Shown here in pieces: positions 44,134 to 54,413 of a stretch of 64,000 nt of DNA. Under the pieces are notes generated by a model that saw only the letters and a list, made by a program, of their open reading frames with translations, did not search any database and was not told the origin of the DNA. Source of the DNA: Candidatus Saganbacteria bacterium. GTDB lineage: Bacteria; Margulisbacteria; WOR-1; XYC2-FULL-46-14; XYC2-FULL-37-10. A program made the translations under genes and the position numbers. Positions within the stretch are counted from its first letter, which is position 1. The number at the start of each line of letters is the position of its first letter. The DNA lies in assembly GCA_016223245.1 (NCBI GenBank), contig JACRPL010000008.1, positions 1 through 64,000 on the forward strand. The letters run 5' to 3'.

Positions 44134-45410
44134 TGAAATATTCATCACAGCGCGGCACTCGCGACATTTTGCCTGAAGATATGCCCGTTTGGCACGCAAT
44201 AGAAAATACATGCAAAACTCTCTTTGAATTATACAATTATCACGAGATAAGAACCCCAATTTTTGAAGCGACAGAGTTATTTACGCGCTCAATTGGACAG
44301 GAAACCGATATAGTTTCAAAAGAAATGTACACTTTTACCGATAAGGGGGAAAGAAGTTTAACATTAAGACCTGAAGCGACGGCTCCTGTTGTCCGAGCGG
44401 CGGTACAAAACAACCTAATTTCGGCAAATAGAATAACCAAACTCTATTATGTCGGCCCGATGTTTAGATACGAGAGGCCGCAAGCAGGGCGTTATCGCCA
44501 ATTTTACCAAGCTGGTGTTGAGGCATTTGGCCCCAAAGATCCCGCGTTAGATGCCGAAATTATCATCCTTGCGCATGAGATCCTTTCGCACCTTGGCATA
44601 CAAGACCTCGAAGTTGATCTTAATTCTGTCGGCTGTGAAAAATGCAGACCGGCATATCTTGAAAATGTTAAGAGCCATTTTTCAACCCATCTGGAAGAGA
44701 TGTGCGAAGATTGCAAGAACAGGGCGGAACATAATCCATTGAGGATTTTTGATTGCAAAAACCCGCAATGCAAAGAATATATAGAAAAAGCTCCGGCAGT
44801 ATTTGATAGCCTATGTTCCGAATGCAAAGACCATCTTGAAAAAGTTATTTCAAATTTGGACCTATCTAATATCAAGTATAAAATAAACAAAAGATTGGTC
44901 CGCGGGCTTGATTATTATACCGGAACTACATTTGAGATAATCTCAAAACAGCTTGGCGCCCAAAATGCCATCTGCGGCGGGGGACGATATGATGATCTAG
45001 TTTCAGAACTAGGCGGATCTTCGGTCCCGGCTGTTGGTTTTGCTTTTGGCATCGATAGGCTTGCAGAGATACTAAAAAACGCATCTCTCATCACGCATCA
45101 CCTGCCTGCCGGCAGGCACGGCGCATCTCGAAAACTAATTTATATTGCAGCGCTTGGAGATGATGCTCAAAAAGCCGCAATGGATCTGTTGCAGAAGATC
45201 CGTAAAATGGGAAGGATTGCCGAAATTGATTATTTTTCGCGCAATTTGAAGTCTCAATTGAAAGAAGCCGACAGGTTAAAGGCAAAATACGTGATAATAA
45301 TTGGGGATGACGAATTAAAATCTGGGAATTTGATCCTGCGAAACATGGAAAAGGCGACCCAGGAATCAATACCCATACCTAAAATGTTGGAAAGGATAAA
45401 TCTGCTATGA
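44133..45410 (+). CDS. hisS: Histidyl-tRNA synthetase
   Basis: 425 residues, class II synthetase. Motif 1 region with [17 protein letters not shown], motif 2 [22 protein letters not shown], the HisA signature [13 protein letters not shown] and motif 3 [13 protein letters not shown] family A palindrome adds ~LPAGRHGAS at 320-333, exactly in the linker between the catalytic core and anticodon-binding domain. It overlaps aspS by 4 bp (ATGA), the common hisS-aspS pairing. Confidence 0.97.
   Translation: MKYSSQRGTRDILPEDMPVWHAIENTCKTLFELYNYHEIRTPIFEATELFTRSIGQETDIVSKEMYTFTDKGERSLTLRPEATAPVVRAAVQNNLISANRITKLYYVGPMFRYERPQAGRYRQFYQAGVEAFGPKDPALDAEIIILAHEILSHLGIQDLEVDLNSVGCEKCRPAYLENVKSHFSTHLEEMCEDCKNRAEHNPLRIFDCKNPQCKEYIEKAPAVFDSLCSECKDHLEKVISNLDLSNIKYKINKRLVRGLDYYTGTTFEIISKQLGAQNAICGGGRYDDLVSELGGSSVPAVGFAFGIDRLAEILKNASLITHHLPAGRHGASRKLIYIAALGDDAQKAAMDLLQKIRKMGRIAEIDYFSRNLKSQLKEADRLKAKYVIIIGDDELKSGNLILRNMEKATQESIPIPKMLERINLL
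45092..45130. repeat. Family A palindrome within hisS
   Basis: CCTGCCTGCCGGCAGG-type palindrome (45101-45118) with GCATC-type arms, in frame, in the interdomain linker. Confidence 0.85.
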
Positions 45411-47170
45411 AGCGAACAAATAATAACGGAGAACTAAGATCATCGCATATAGATTCCGAGGTTTATCTTTTGGGTTGGGTCCACAGAAGGCGCGACCATG
45501 GCGGACTGATTTTTATCGACCTTCGCGACAGGACGGGGCTAGTCCAAGTTGTTTTTTACGCCAAAGATAAAAAACTAATAGCGGAAGCATCGAAGCTTCG
45601 TTCAGAATTTGTTGTGCAAATTAGCGGAAAAGTCGCAGCTCGTGCTCCGGAAGCTGTCAATAAGAATATATTGACCGGCGAGATAGAGGTTATCGCAAGC
45701 CATCTTGAAATATTAAACATGTCAAAAACTCCACCTTTTGAAATTGCCGATGCGACAACCGAGCCCGATGAAATGGTCAGATTGAAATATAGATATCTTG
45801 ACCTTAGAAAAGACAAAATGCGAGAGAATTTGATCTTCCGCCACAGGATAATAAAATCAATGGCGGATTATCTCGATAACCAAGGATTTTTAGAGATCGA
45901 AACCCCATACTTAACGAAATCAACGCCGGAAGGCGCAAGGGATTTCTTGGTGCCAAGCAGATTGAATCCGGGAAAGTTTTTTGCGCTCCCTCAATCGCCC
46001 CAGTTATTCAAGCAATTGCTTATGGTGTCCGGCATGGAAAAATACTTTCAAGTTGTCAGGTGCTTTAGGGACGAAGATCTTCGAGCCGACCGCCAGCCCG
46101 AATTTACACAATTAGACATCGAAATGTCGTTTGTTACCCGCGAGGATGTCATCAACGTTATTGAAGCGATGATGAAGCATACGTTTGAAAAAATCGGAAG
46201 AAAGATCGAGCTTCCGTTCCCTCGATTGACTTGGGATGACGCGATGAATAAATACGGATCGGATAAGCCCGATACCCGCTGTGGAATGGAGCTCGTCGAT
46301 ATCTCCGACCTTGTCGTTGACACTGGATTTTTAATATTCGCCAAAACCGTTGAAAAGGGCGGGGTTGTTAAGTGTATCAATGTTAAAGGCGGAGAAAAGC
46401 TTTTATCAAGGACCGATCTTGAAAAGCTCGAAGCCCATGCAAAAGAATATGGTGCAAAGGGTTTGGCTTGGATGAACCTGACATCAGATGGAGTTAAATC
46501 CCCCATAGCCAAATTCTTTAAGTCGGAAGAATTAGAATTGATATTTACAAGGGCAAAAGCTGAAACAGGCGATGTTCTTCTATTCGCGGCGGATATATTT
46601 GAGATAGCGTGTTCTGTTCTTGGCGCTGTTAGATTAGAACTCGCTCGAAAACTGGATCTTCTAGATAATACAAAATTTAATTTCTTATGGGTCATCGATT
46701 TCCCGTTGTTTGAACACTCGGATGTCGAAAAACGATGGGTTTCGCGCCATCATCCTTTCACGCTACCTCAAGGGACCCTTGATGATATTGAAGAAAGGTT
46801 TGCAAAAGATCCATCAAAGATGAGGGCGCAGGCTTATGATTTCGTATTGAACGGAATTGAGCTTGGCGGCGGGTCTATTCGTATCCATAGGACAGATATC
46901 CAGCAGAAAATACTCAAGATCTTGGGATTTTCCGAAGAAGAAGCCCGCAGAAGATTTGGATTTCTTCTGGAAGCGCTGGAATTTGGCGCTCCTCCACACG
47001 GCGGCATTGCTTTAGGTTTAGATCGAATGGTCATGATGCTGGCGGGTATGGATTCGATAAGGGATGTAATTGCTTTCCCAAAAACACAATCGGCAAGCGA
47101 TCCTATGAGCGGCGCACCGGATATTGTTGATCCGATGCAGTTAAAAGACGCCCATATCAGATTGATATAA
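45407..47170 (+). CDS. aspS: Aspartyl-tRNA synthetase, bacterial type
   Basis: 587 residues, class II enzyme with N-terminal OB anticodon domain ([23 protein letters not shown]), motif 2 [23 protein letters not shown], an inserted GAD domain (~300-400) and motif 3 [11 protein letters not shown]. Whether it also charges tRNA-Asn cannot be read by eye. It is the last gene of this unit and converges on the hydrolase gene at 47284. Confidence 0.97.
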   Translation: MKRTNNNGELRSSHIDSEVYLLGWVHRRRDHGGLIFIDLRDRTGLVQVVFYAKDKKLIAEASKLRSEFVVQISGKVAARAPEAVNKNILTGEIEVIASHLEILNMSKTPPFEIADATTEPDEMVRLKYRYLDLRKDKMRENLIFRHRIIKSMADYLDNQGFLEIETPYLTKSTPEGARDFLVPSRLNPGKFFALPQSPQLFKQLLMVSGMEKYFQVVRCFRDEDLRADRQPEFTQLDIEMSFVTREDVINVIEAMMKHTFEKIGRKIELPFPRLTWDDAMNKYGSDKPDTRCGMELVDISDLVVDTGFLIFAKTVEKGGVVKCINVKGGEKLLSRTDLEKLEAHAKEYGAKGLAWMNLTSDGVKSPIAKFFKSEELELIFTRAKAETGDVLLFAADIFEIACSVLGAVRLELARKLDLLDNTKFNFLWVIDFPLFEHSDVEKRWVSRHHPFTLPQGTLDDIEERFAKDPSKMRAQAYDFVLNGIELGGGSIRIHRTDIQQKILKILGFSEEEARRRFGFLLEALEFGAPPHGGIALGLDRMVMMLAGMDSIRDVIAFPKTQSASDPMSGAPDIVDPMQLKDAHIRLI

Positions 47171-47283
47171 ACTCTAAATACTAATATCGAAATACTAAAC
47201 AATATTCAATTCAAAAATTCAAATCTTCAAAACAGTTTTGGTCATTAGATAGTATGATTTGGGGTTTGTTTAGGATTTCGGAT
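47171..47283. repeat. AT-rich repeat debris between aspS and the hydrolase gene
   Basis: Contains AAATTCAAATCTTCAAAAC-type and GATTTGGGGTTTGTTTAGGA-type runs, ending GGATTTAGATATTAGGATTT. Such degenerate GGATTT-rich sequence also forms the signal segment of the 14848 gene. No gene or clear terminator was found in this convergent gap. Confidence 0.5.
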
Positions 47284-48693
47284 TTAGATATTAGGATTTA
47301 TTTTTAAGTAATATGCGTCTTTCGATTTTTTAAGCTTTCCAATCTTCCACGCATAGTTTAGCGGCATTGTGCTTTCCTTGAAATCGGGCATTTTGTTTAA
47401 AATGTCAGCCCAAGCATTTCTTGACAATTTGTGCTCGAATATCTTGTCTATTGGCTCTGTTGTAATTACCATGTCTCGGCCGTCGCTTGTAATTATCCGA
47501 AAAGAAGCAAAAATCGGCGATGAGTTCTGAGCCCCCTTTTTATCGAATGCCGCCGCATAAAAAATGATTTCCGGATAAAGAGTTTTGATAGGGATGCTTA
47601 CAACATATTTTCCGTTAATGGTACTGGCTTTTATCGATCTCCAAACTTTTGCCGTCCATCGGTCGACACTCGAAACCGAATAAAATAATTTAACCGATGT
47701 TATCTCATCCGACCCATCCGCTGATAATTTAAATATGACGTTGTTCCCGGACCTGAAAACATTCTCGATCGAAATCGTCGGGAACCCTTTCCCCCCTTTT
47801 AATTTGTGATCGACCCACTTAAATATCGTATTTTTCATGTTTGGAAGGATATTATGTTTAATGTTCGCAAATAAAGACAAAGTACATTCGACTTCGATCG
47901 ACTGGTAGGATCTGATAAAATTTGGCAAATAAAAACAATGGTCGTTGGTACCTGTAATATAGTAAAGGGGTGCGTGCTGGGTTTTTAAATATTGCCTAGC
48001 GTCAAAGCTGCTGTTGTAAATTTTTAATTCTGTCGAGGTTAATCTTTTATCGAACCATTCCTGCCAAGTTGACCCTTCATCCAAGAATCCCGACCCGAAC
48101 ACCGGGACAGCCGCCGCCAAACGGTCATCCGTCCCATTGGATAAAAGAGTGATCACTCCGCCCCAAGATACGCCTACCATTGCAATTCTCTTATTCACAA
48201 AGGATTGTTGTTCCAAGAAAGTTATGCCGCATCTCGCGGCGCGCACCGCATGATACAGGTAATTATATGAAAGGTCGGGTTCTACCCTGAATAATATCGG
48301 GACGTCCATGTCGGGACCCGTTGACCTTGATGCTTTTCTTCTAAATCCATGGCCCGGAAGGTCGATCGAAAGTGCCGCGTATCCTCTTTTTGCCAAACTA
48401 ACAGCGTATGAAGCATCCGCTCCGCCTGCGCCTCCGTGGACCAATACAACTCCTGGCATACCCCAAGGCCGAAGTTTTTTTGGATAACAGAAATAACCAA
48501 ATATTGTTACCGGCTTGCCTTCAAAAGAACTGCTGACGTAGGTTATTTCATTTATTGATATCCCGTTTTTAACTTTACTGAAAAGTATCTTTGAATTGAT
48601 ATTTTGGGGCAGGTTCCACAAGCTTTTGTCATAGGCAAAGCTTCCCATGCCGGTTATCAATACAAATATCGCGGCGAACAATATCTTTTTCAT
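47284..48693 (-). CDS. Secreted alpha/beta-hydrolase (acetylxylan esterase/S9-like)
   Basis: 469 residues with a signal peptide (MKKILFAAIFVLITGMGSFA). Alpha/beta-hydrolase core: VLVHGGAGG oxyanion region (~85-91), nucleophile Ser176 in GVSWGG, Asp251 in TGTNDH and His280 in NIKHN as a plausible triad. A C-terminal beta-sandwich (~300-410) with a CBM- or PhoPQ-like look follows. Likely an exported esterase or peptidase; the substrate is unknown. A TAGAAT on the minus strand ends 7 nt before the ATG with no Shine-Dalgarno sequence. Confidence 0.8.
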   Translation of the reverse strand: MKKILFAAIFVLITGMGSFAYDKSLWNLPQNINSKILFSKVKNGISINEITYVSSSFEGKPVTIFGYFCYPKKLRPWGMPGVVLVHGGAGGADASYAVSLAKRGYAALSIDLPGHGFRRKASRSTGPDMDVPILFRVEPDLSYNYLYHAVRAARCGITFLEQQSFVNKRIAMVGVSWGGVITLLSNGTDDRLAAAVPVFGSGFLDEGSTWQEWFDKRLTSTELKIYNSSFDARQYLKTQHAPLYYITGTNDHCFYLPNFIRSYQSIEVECTLSLFANIKHNILPNMKNTIFKWVDHKLKGGKGFPTISIENVFRSGNNVIFKLSADGSDEITSVKLFYSVSSVDRWTAKVWRSIKASTINGKYVVSIPIKTLYPEIIFYAAAFDKKGAQNSSPIFASFRIITSDGRDMVITTEPIDKIFEHKLSRNAWADILNKMPDFKESTMPLNYAWKIGKLKKSKDAYYLKINPNI

Positions 48694-48724
48694 TGGTTTT
48701 ATTCTAGCACGGCATAATCATAAA

Positions 48725-50040
<1,316 letters not shown>

Positions 50041-50095
50041 TTATCTAAAATAGCCTCTCTTTAACTGAAATTTCAATCAATTCCTTCGGATATAA

Positions 50096-50239
50096 AATGA
50101 GAATAGTTATAAATTTGATGTTGCATATCTGCTGATAGCCAAAACCACAGGCTTGGACTCGAGGATTTCAGTTGATGGTCCCGAACCCGAATCTGGCCAG
50201 GCGATGGTCTATTTAAAACCTGCATCACTGAAGATTTAA
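50096..50239 (+). pseudogene. Possible gene remnant between purA and queC
   Basis: An open frame without a start codon encodes ~47 residues (FDVAYLLIAKTTGLDSRIS, DGPEPESGQAMVYLKPASL) ending TAA at 50237-50239. Composition looks protein-like, and the frame just upstream also reads plausibly until TGA at 50098. It could be the 3' end of a lost gene. I do not recognise the family, and chance is possible. Confidence 0.3.
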
Positions 50240-50253
50240 TATAGTTTTTAATA

Positions 50254-50259
50254 TATAAT
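50254..50259 (+). promoter_or_regulatory. -10 box upstream of queC
   Basis: TATAAT ends 8 nt before the queC ATG. No convincing -35 was seen (AT-rich upstream) and no Shine-Dalgarno sequence, so queC fits the leaderless pattern with a weaker promoter. Confidence 0.45.
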
Positions 50260-50267
50260 ATTCCAAT

Positions 50268-50906
50268 ATGAAAGTGATCATTTTACTCTCCGGCGGCCTT
50301 GATTCGACAACTACATTATATTATGCCATTCGCCACGGCTATGAATGCTTCGCGTTAATATTTGATTACGGCCAGCGGCACGCTCGAGAACTGCGAAGCG
50401 CGGTTGCGGTTGCCAAAAGAGCGAATGTCAAATGTCAAATGACAAATGTCAAATTACCCTGGAAGGGATCAGCACTTCTTGATAAAAACATTAAGATCCG
50501 AGAGACAAAGAACCATAGCGACATAGGGACAGATATTCCCTCGACTTACGTTCCCGCTCGAAACACAATATTTTTAAGTTTTGCCTTATCTTATGCTGAA
50601 GCGATAGGCGCGAAGAAAATATTTATCGGCGCAAATGCGGTTGATTATTCCGGTTATCCCGATTGCAGGCCTGAATTCATCGATGCGTTTAATGCTCTTA
50701 TCAAAAAAGGGGCTCGCGACAACAAGATCAAGATCGAAGCGCCGCTTATTAGATTAACTAAGCCACAAATAATAAAATTGGCATTAAAGCTTAAAGCGCC
50801 GATCGATCTTACATGGTCCTGCTATAAAGGCGGAAAGAAACCGTGCGGCGTTTGCGACAGCTGTGTTATCCGCCAAAAAGCTTTTGATGAGCCTAGATCG
50901 CGTTGA
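50268..50906 (+). CDS. queC: 7-cyano-7-deazaguanine synthase
   Basis: 212 residues. It makes preQ0, the precursor of queuosine. PP-loop LLSGGLDSTTTLYYA, FDYGQRHAREL, VPARNTIFLSFALS and the zinc site Cys185/193/196/199 in CYKGGKKPCGVCDSC. Two repeat-derived stretches are in frame: family C at ~51-64 (RANVKCQMTNVKL) and a CATAGCGACATAGGG element at ~79-88. The C-terminus KAFDEPRSR is abnormal: after DE the frame runs into foreign sequence, while the lost end (LGLAE or LGLKE) occurs in two downstream copies. It probably still works, since the zinc site is complete. Confidence 0.95.
   Translation: MKVIILLSGGLDSTTTLYYAIRHGYECFALIFDYGQRHARELRSAVAVAKRANVKCQMTNVKLPWKGSALLDKNIKIRETKNHSDIGTDIPSTYVPARNTIFLSFALSYAEAIGAKKIFIGANAVDYSGYPDCRPEFIDAFNALIKKGARDNKIKIEAPLIRLTKPQIIKLALKLKAPIDLTWSCYKGGKKPCGVCDSCVIRQKAFDEPRSR
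50423..50456. repeat. Family C repeat within queC
   Basis: CAAATGT-type heptamer tandem, in frame after the HAREL segment, encoding NVKCQMTNVK. Nearly the same sequence as in hom (24201-24232). Confidence 0.8.
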
Positions 50907-50950
50907 CAATCGACGGGTTATAGGGTAACATGCACATAAACATGCACATA
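50903..50950 (+). promoter_or_regulatory. Promoter and tandem operator of the RHH/PIN module
   Basis: TTGACA (50903-50908) overlaps the queC stop; a 17-bp spacer leads to TAACAT (50926-50931). The -10 and start region hold two perfect copies of AACATGCACATA (50927-50938, 50939-50950). Tandem direct repeats like these are typical binding sites of RHH antitoxins, so autoregulation is likely. Confidence 0.65.
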
Positions 50951-50968
50951 TAAGGGGGGGGTAAGTAT

Positions 50969-51211
50969 ATGTTGTCAAAACGGATACAGGTGCTTTTAGA
51001 CGAAAAAGAATACAAACGCCTGAAAAAAGCGGGAGACAAGTCTCATAAATCTGTAGGGGAAATATTTCGTGAGGCCGTAAAATTATACGGGGAAAGGTTA
51101 TTGAGCCAATCTGGCAGGGTGAAAATAGTTGAACAAATGGCGAAGCTTAAAGCTCCGGTGAAAGATTGGGCAAAGATGGAAAAGGAGATTTTTAAAGCGC
51201 GCGCCTCATGA
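50969..51211 (+). CDS. Ribbon-helix-helix-like antitoxin
   Basis: 80 residues: SKRIQVLLDEKEYKRLKKAGDKSHKSVGEIFREAVKLY is a ribbon-helix-helix pattern (beta strand, two helices), followed by a C-terminal region likely to bind the toxin. A run of eight G (50953-50960) serves as ribosome-binding sequence. It overlaps the PIN gene by 4 bp. It would repress its own promoter through the AACATGCACATA repeats. Confidence 0.85.
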   Translation: MLSKRIQVLLDEKEYKRLKKAGDKSHKSVGEIFREAVKLYGERLLSQSGRVKIVEQMAKLKAPVKDWAKMEKEIFKARAS

Positions 51212-51621
51212 AATACTTTTTTATAGATACGAACATAATAATTTACGCGCAAGGGGCGCAGCATAAATATAAAAGCCCATGCCAGACGATCATGCGGCTA
51301 ATAGCTTTAAATGAGATATTTGGTGCAACAAATACGGAAGTGCTGCAGGAGGTTTTATATCGCTACTCTGCTATCGGGAAAAAACAGCTTGGCATTCAAA
51401 TGGTCGAAAATACGCTTAATATCATGCATGAGGTCATTTCGATAGAACGGGCGGATATTATTTTAGCAATGGAACTCCTAAAAAAGCATTGTGAAATAAA
51501 TGTCAGAGATGCAATACATGCCGCATCCGCAATAAGAGGGAATTTTAAATATATTTTAAGCGTAGATAAGCATTTTGACCGCATTAAAAATCTGCAAAGA
51601 GTCGATCCTTTTAATTTGTAG
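51208..51621 (+). CDS. PIN-domain (VapC-like) toxin
   Basis: 137 residues: FFIDTNIIIYA (Asp7), the central acidic TEVLQEVLYRY, VRDAIHAASAI and SVDKHFDRI provide the four acidic positions of a PIN RNase. VapC-type enzymes cleave tRNA or rRNA; the target is unknown. Its stop lies inside the start of the second queC 3'-end copy, so that copy marks the right boundary of this insertion. Confidence 0.9.
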   Translation: MKYFFIDTNIIIYAQGAQHKYKSPCQTIMRLIALNEIFGATNTEVLQEVLYRYSAIGKKQLGIQMVENTLNIMHEVISIERADIILAMELLKKHCEINVRDAIHAASAIRGNFKYILSVDKHFDRIKNLQRVDPFNL

Positions 51622-51622
51622 C

Positions 51623-51705
51623 AAAGGCGGAAAGAAACCGTGCGGCGTCTGCGACAGCCGTGTTATACGAAAGAAAGCTTTTGATGAATTGGGACTAGCC
51701 GAGTA
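51623..51705 (+). pseudogene. Second copy of the queC 3' end
   Basis: The first 66 bases (51623-51688) match 50826-50891 of queC with about seven differences, then continue to a natural end: KGGKKPCGVCDSRVIRKKAFDELGLAE and TAA. One zinc-site Cys has become Arg (DSC to DSR). It is detached from any start codon. It bounds the RHH/PIN insertion on the right. Confidence 0.9.
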
Positions 51706-51780
51706 AAGTTTCAAAAAAATTATTCCCTCCAACCTGAAATTCCCCAAAATAGGCGGCGATAAGTATCAGGGTAAGATAAC
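51706..51780 (+). other. Short gap before the split propeller gene
   Basis: No gene. A TAAGAT at 51772-51777 ends 3 nt before the ATG at 51781, but there is no good -35 and no Shine-Dalgarno sequence. Confidence 0.3.
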
Positions 51781-52536
51781 ATGTCAATTTCAAGTATTTT
51801 TAGAAGTGATTATAAGAAATGCAGTTTTGGCCTTCCGTCGGGAAACAAGGTAAAAGTCTATGTTAAAAGAGAACTTTTATCTCCAAGCGGTGAAATTGCG
51901 GGTATCTTGCACCTTAACGGAACCAAAGTATATCTGCCAAAAGGCGAAATATTAACATTTGGCAATGCGGGGAAAGCCGAGATTAGAATCGCTGATCGGT
52001 CGCTTGTTGGCTCCGCTTTGCTTATTGATGCTTTAGGCGATAATTTGAAATTATCGTCCGTTTCAGGCAGGACTTTAAAGATAGCCGTAGCAGATATGTT
52101 AACAACTGACCTAATCCCCACATCCGAGGAACCAATAGACATTACTCGCGATGTTTCAATCGGTTTCAGGCTATCTGGCCTAAACAGTAATTTAGTGATG
52201 CGGCTTGAGATACCAACAAGCCCGGAAGTGGGGCTCCATGAAGCGATGGGCGTTTCTGCTGCAAGACCGAAGATAGATGAAGTCCCGCCAGAAAAAATTG
52301 GCGTTACCCCATCATCAAAAGCAATAGATTGTATTGGCTTGCGGCTAACGAAAATTATCAAGATATTTGGCGATCCTTTATCTTTTTCTTTTTCGCTACC
52401 CGATCCACCAAGACGAGTAAGGGTTAATAAATCTACGGGTGAAATTTATCTTGCTTATGGCGACAGGATCGTTAAATTAAATAGAAATGGCCAGGAAAAC
52501 CTGTCATTTGGGAATAAAGGGAACGGCATCTTTTGA
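51781..52536 (+). CDS. Unknown protein, N-terminal part of a possibly split beta-propeller gene
   Basis: 251 residues, mainly beta: an FHA/sandwich-like first part (YLPKGEILTFGNAGKAEIRI) and at the end an NHL-like repeat (RVRVNKSTGEIYLAYGDRIVKLN). The frame stops at 52534-52536, and the next ORF continues with more NHL-like repeats from a TTG in the -1 frame, with no ATG. A TTTTGA run at the junction makes a frameshift (mutation or programmed) plausible; coupled re-initiation at TTGA is the alternative. Not recognised; it belongs to the accessory block inserted after queC. Confidence 0.6.
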   Translation: MSISSIFRSDYKKCSFGLPSGNKVKVYVKRELLSPSGEIAGILHLNGTKVYLPKGEILTFGNAGKAEIRIADRSLVGSALLIDALGDNLKLSSVSGRTLKIAVADMLTTDLIPTSEEPIDITRDVSIGFRLSGLNSNLVMRLEIPTSPEVGLHEAMGVSAARPKIDEVPPEKIGVTPSSKAIDCIGLRLTKIIKIFGDPLSFSFSLPDPPRRVRVNKSTGEIYLAYGDRIVKLNRNGQENLSFGNKGNGIF

Positions 52537-53525
52537 AAGTAGTCGGGCGGGGAGGGGAGAAGGAATTTTTCTTTCGGCGCGCCCGCGGAATGGATTTAGA
52601 TGAAAAAGGCGATTTATATATTTCCGACGAAGAAGACGGAAAGCCGTGTTTAATGGTTTTGGATAGCAATTATAATTATCTTAAAAAGATCAGTTTTGAT
52701 GATGGGGAAATTAAACCAAATAGTTGGATATTGGTGCGGCAAGGGAATATTTATGTGGCCAGTATGCAATTCGGCGCACTAATCGAAAACCCACCTTATC
52801 CTTATAGTGCTGCTAACATAGAGCTATATTCGCTTGCAGAGAAGAAAAGTGCAATGTTTTGTTTGAAAGTAATAGTTTATCCTATCCCTCCGCATTCAAA
52901 TGCATTTACTAAAGAAAACATTGCAAATGCTATCGACTTTAGCACGGATAAAGCAGGGAATATTATAATTATGAGCCCCTGGAAAATATTAATCTTGAAT
53001 AAAGGACTAACCTGTATTCAGGAGATTTATGGTGATGATATTTCTAAAGAAAATGATTTTTTAATTTATGATATACCTGGCACTGGCTATACCAACCAAA
53101 ACCTTTTGGGTCGCTTCCAAAGTGTTGCCATTGATAGGGATGACTGTATTTTGGTTTGTGGCGGCAGATTACTATTTGTTCTTGATGCAAAAGGAGCGCT
53201 GGCAGTTGCCAAGCCTGTTCGCGAGACTCTTGCCGAAATACATAGAGCTCCTTCTTTCTTTGGTTGGTTTTTCCGTGATAATGATTATATGGCAATGTCC
53301 GAAATATTGGGAGGAGGCATTGCTCTTCTTTCTGGTGTGTTCGGTGGATTATCATTTATCGGAGCCATAGTTTGCGGCTTATCGTTTGGGGCTATATGCG
53401 CATTTATTCTTAGAGTGAAAAATTGGTTTAAGCCAAAAGGTAAAGATTTTGAAAATATGCAAAAAAGAAAACAAGTTAAATCCCTACCCATTATCCCCGG
53501 CACCGAAATTGTAAAACGAAAATAA
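52533..53525 (+). CDS. NHL-like propeller protein with C-terminal membrane segment (continuation of previous ORF)
   Basis: 330 residues if started at TTG 52533. NHL/SMP-30-like repeats: RARGMDLDEKGDLYISDEEDG, AIDFSTDKAGNIIIMSPWKIL and SVAIDRDDCILVCGGRLLFVLD. Near the C-terminus a long hydrophobic stretch (~255-300; GGGIALLSGVFGGLSFIGAIV) could cross the membrane, then a basic tail. Together with the preceding ORF it would be a ~580-residue propeller protein facing one side of the membrane. Function unknown. Confidence 0.6.
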   Translation: MKVVGRGGEKEFFFRRARGMDLDEKGDLYISDEEDGKPCLMVLDSNYNYLKKISFDDGEIKPNSWILVRQGNIYVASMQFGALIENPPYPYSAANIELYSLAEKKSAMFCLKVIVYPIPPHSNAFTKENIANAIDFSTDKAGNIIIMSPWKILILNKGLTCIQEIYGDDISKENDFLIYDIPGTGYTNQNLLGRFQSVAIDRDDCILVCGGRLLFVLDAKGALAVAKPVRETLAEIHRAPSFFGWFFRDNDYMAMSEILGGGIALLSGVFGGLSFIGAIVCGLSFGAICAFILRVKNWFKPKGKDFENMQKRKQVKSLPIIPGTEIVKRK

Positions 53526-53530
53526 CCATT

Positions 53531-53592
53531 TGCGTAGTTCGCGCACCAAAAAGCTTTTGATGAGCTTGGGCTAAAAGAGTATAATACAAAGA
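53531..53592 (+). pseudogene. Third copy (remnant) of the queC 3' end
   Basis: TGCGTAGTTCGC followed, after a 3-base insertion, by CAAAAAGCTTTTGATGAG, identical to the queC end at 50874-50891, then CTTGGGCTAAAAGAG (LGLKE). It looks like the original end of queC, which leads directly into the promoter and start of amj. It marks the right end of the whole accessory block. Confidence 0.75.
53557..53585 (+). promoter_or_regulatory. Leaderless-type promoter of amj
   Basis: TTGATG (53557-53562), 17-bp spacer, TATAAT (53580-53585), then 8 nt to the ATG at 53594. The -35 lies inside the queC end remnant, so promoter and queC tail overlap, as expected if queC originally sat directly upstream. Confidence 0.65.
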
Positions 53593-53593
53593 T

Positions 53594-54412
53594 ATGACCG
53601 CACTTTTTGTCGTTTGTTTCTTTACCGCGATAATCCATTTGGCCGAAACATCTTCTTCCTGCCTTAGGTTGGCGGGAGTTAGGACCGGCAGGATAGCGAC
53701 CGCGCTATCGTTTGTTAACGCGACGCTTCTTGTCTCACGGCTTTCAAATATGTTCCAAGCCCCGTTCCTTGGGGGAATGGTAGATACGGCGATACTTCGC
53801 GGGAACCCCGAGACGCTTATTTATAATTTCAGGATGATAATATTTGCCGCGTTCATAGGCAATCTCCTTGGCGCAATAATGTCCCCATTCTTTATTTCAT
53901 TGTATACACGAGCTATTTATAGGTTTGATAAAACAGGATCAGTCCCACGCCTTATCGTGCTATCTTTTCATCCAAAAAACATGCTCGGGTTCATAAAAAT
54001 ATTTAAACTTCCCAAAAAGTCTTCATTTCAAAATATTTCCCTAAAAAATATTCCCAAGACTTTTCTTGTATTGAACGTTCTAATGGTCTCGATCTACGCG
54101 ATCGGCGTTTTGTCCTCGATGCTTGCGGGGGCGATGGTTCCCGAATACCGCGTCACAGCAACACAGCTTTCCGCGATAGTTAACGGCATGGCTACAATAC
54201 TATTGACTCTTATGGTCGACCCGACCGCTGCGCTTATAACCGACCAAGCTGTAAGGGGAAAAAGGCCGGAGTCCGACGTACGATCAATGGTTTTTTATAT
54301 TATCGGCGGAAGGATCCTTGGGACATTGCTTATCTCCCAGCTTCTTCTTCTTCCGGCGGCTAATTATATCGAATCCGTGACCCATATGGTCCGCGCAATG
54401 TTCGGGCATTAA
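53594..54412 (+). CDS. amj: Amj-type lipid II flippase (DUF2837)
   Basis: 272 residues, about six hydrophobic helices. IHLAETSSSCLRLAGVRTGRIATALSFVNATLLVSRLSNMFQAP (in pieces) and the later MVDPTAALITDQAVRGKR fit the Amj/YdaH family, an alternative to MurJ for flipping lipid II to the outside. This links to ddl and ftsQ/Z in cell-wall synthesis. Predicted leaderless start; ribF follows after 1 nt. Confidence 0.85.
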   Translation: MTALFVVCFFTAIIHLAETSSSCLRLAGVRTGRIATALSFVNATLLVSRLSNMFQAPFLGGMVDTAILRGNPETLIYNFRMIIFAAFIGNLLGAIMSPFFISLYTRAIYRFDKTGSVPRLIVLSFHPKNMLGFIKIFKLPKKSSFQNISLKNIPKTFLVLNVLMVSIYAIGVLSSMLAGAMVPEYRVTATQLSAIVNGMATILLTLMVDPTAALITDQAVRGKRPESDVRSMVFYIIGGRILGTLLISQLLLLPAANYIESVTHMVRAMFGH

Positions 54413-54413
54413 T

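Noticed and set aside
46048-46695. 215-codon open frame on the minus strand
   Set aside because: Antisense to aspS in its conserved core; Ser-rich shadow composition.
50150-50180. TTGGACTCGAG shared between the region before queC and the start of eno
   Set aside because: Only 11 bases match and the following sequence and reading differ, so this is probably chance, not a third eno-start copy.
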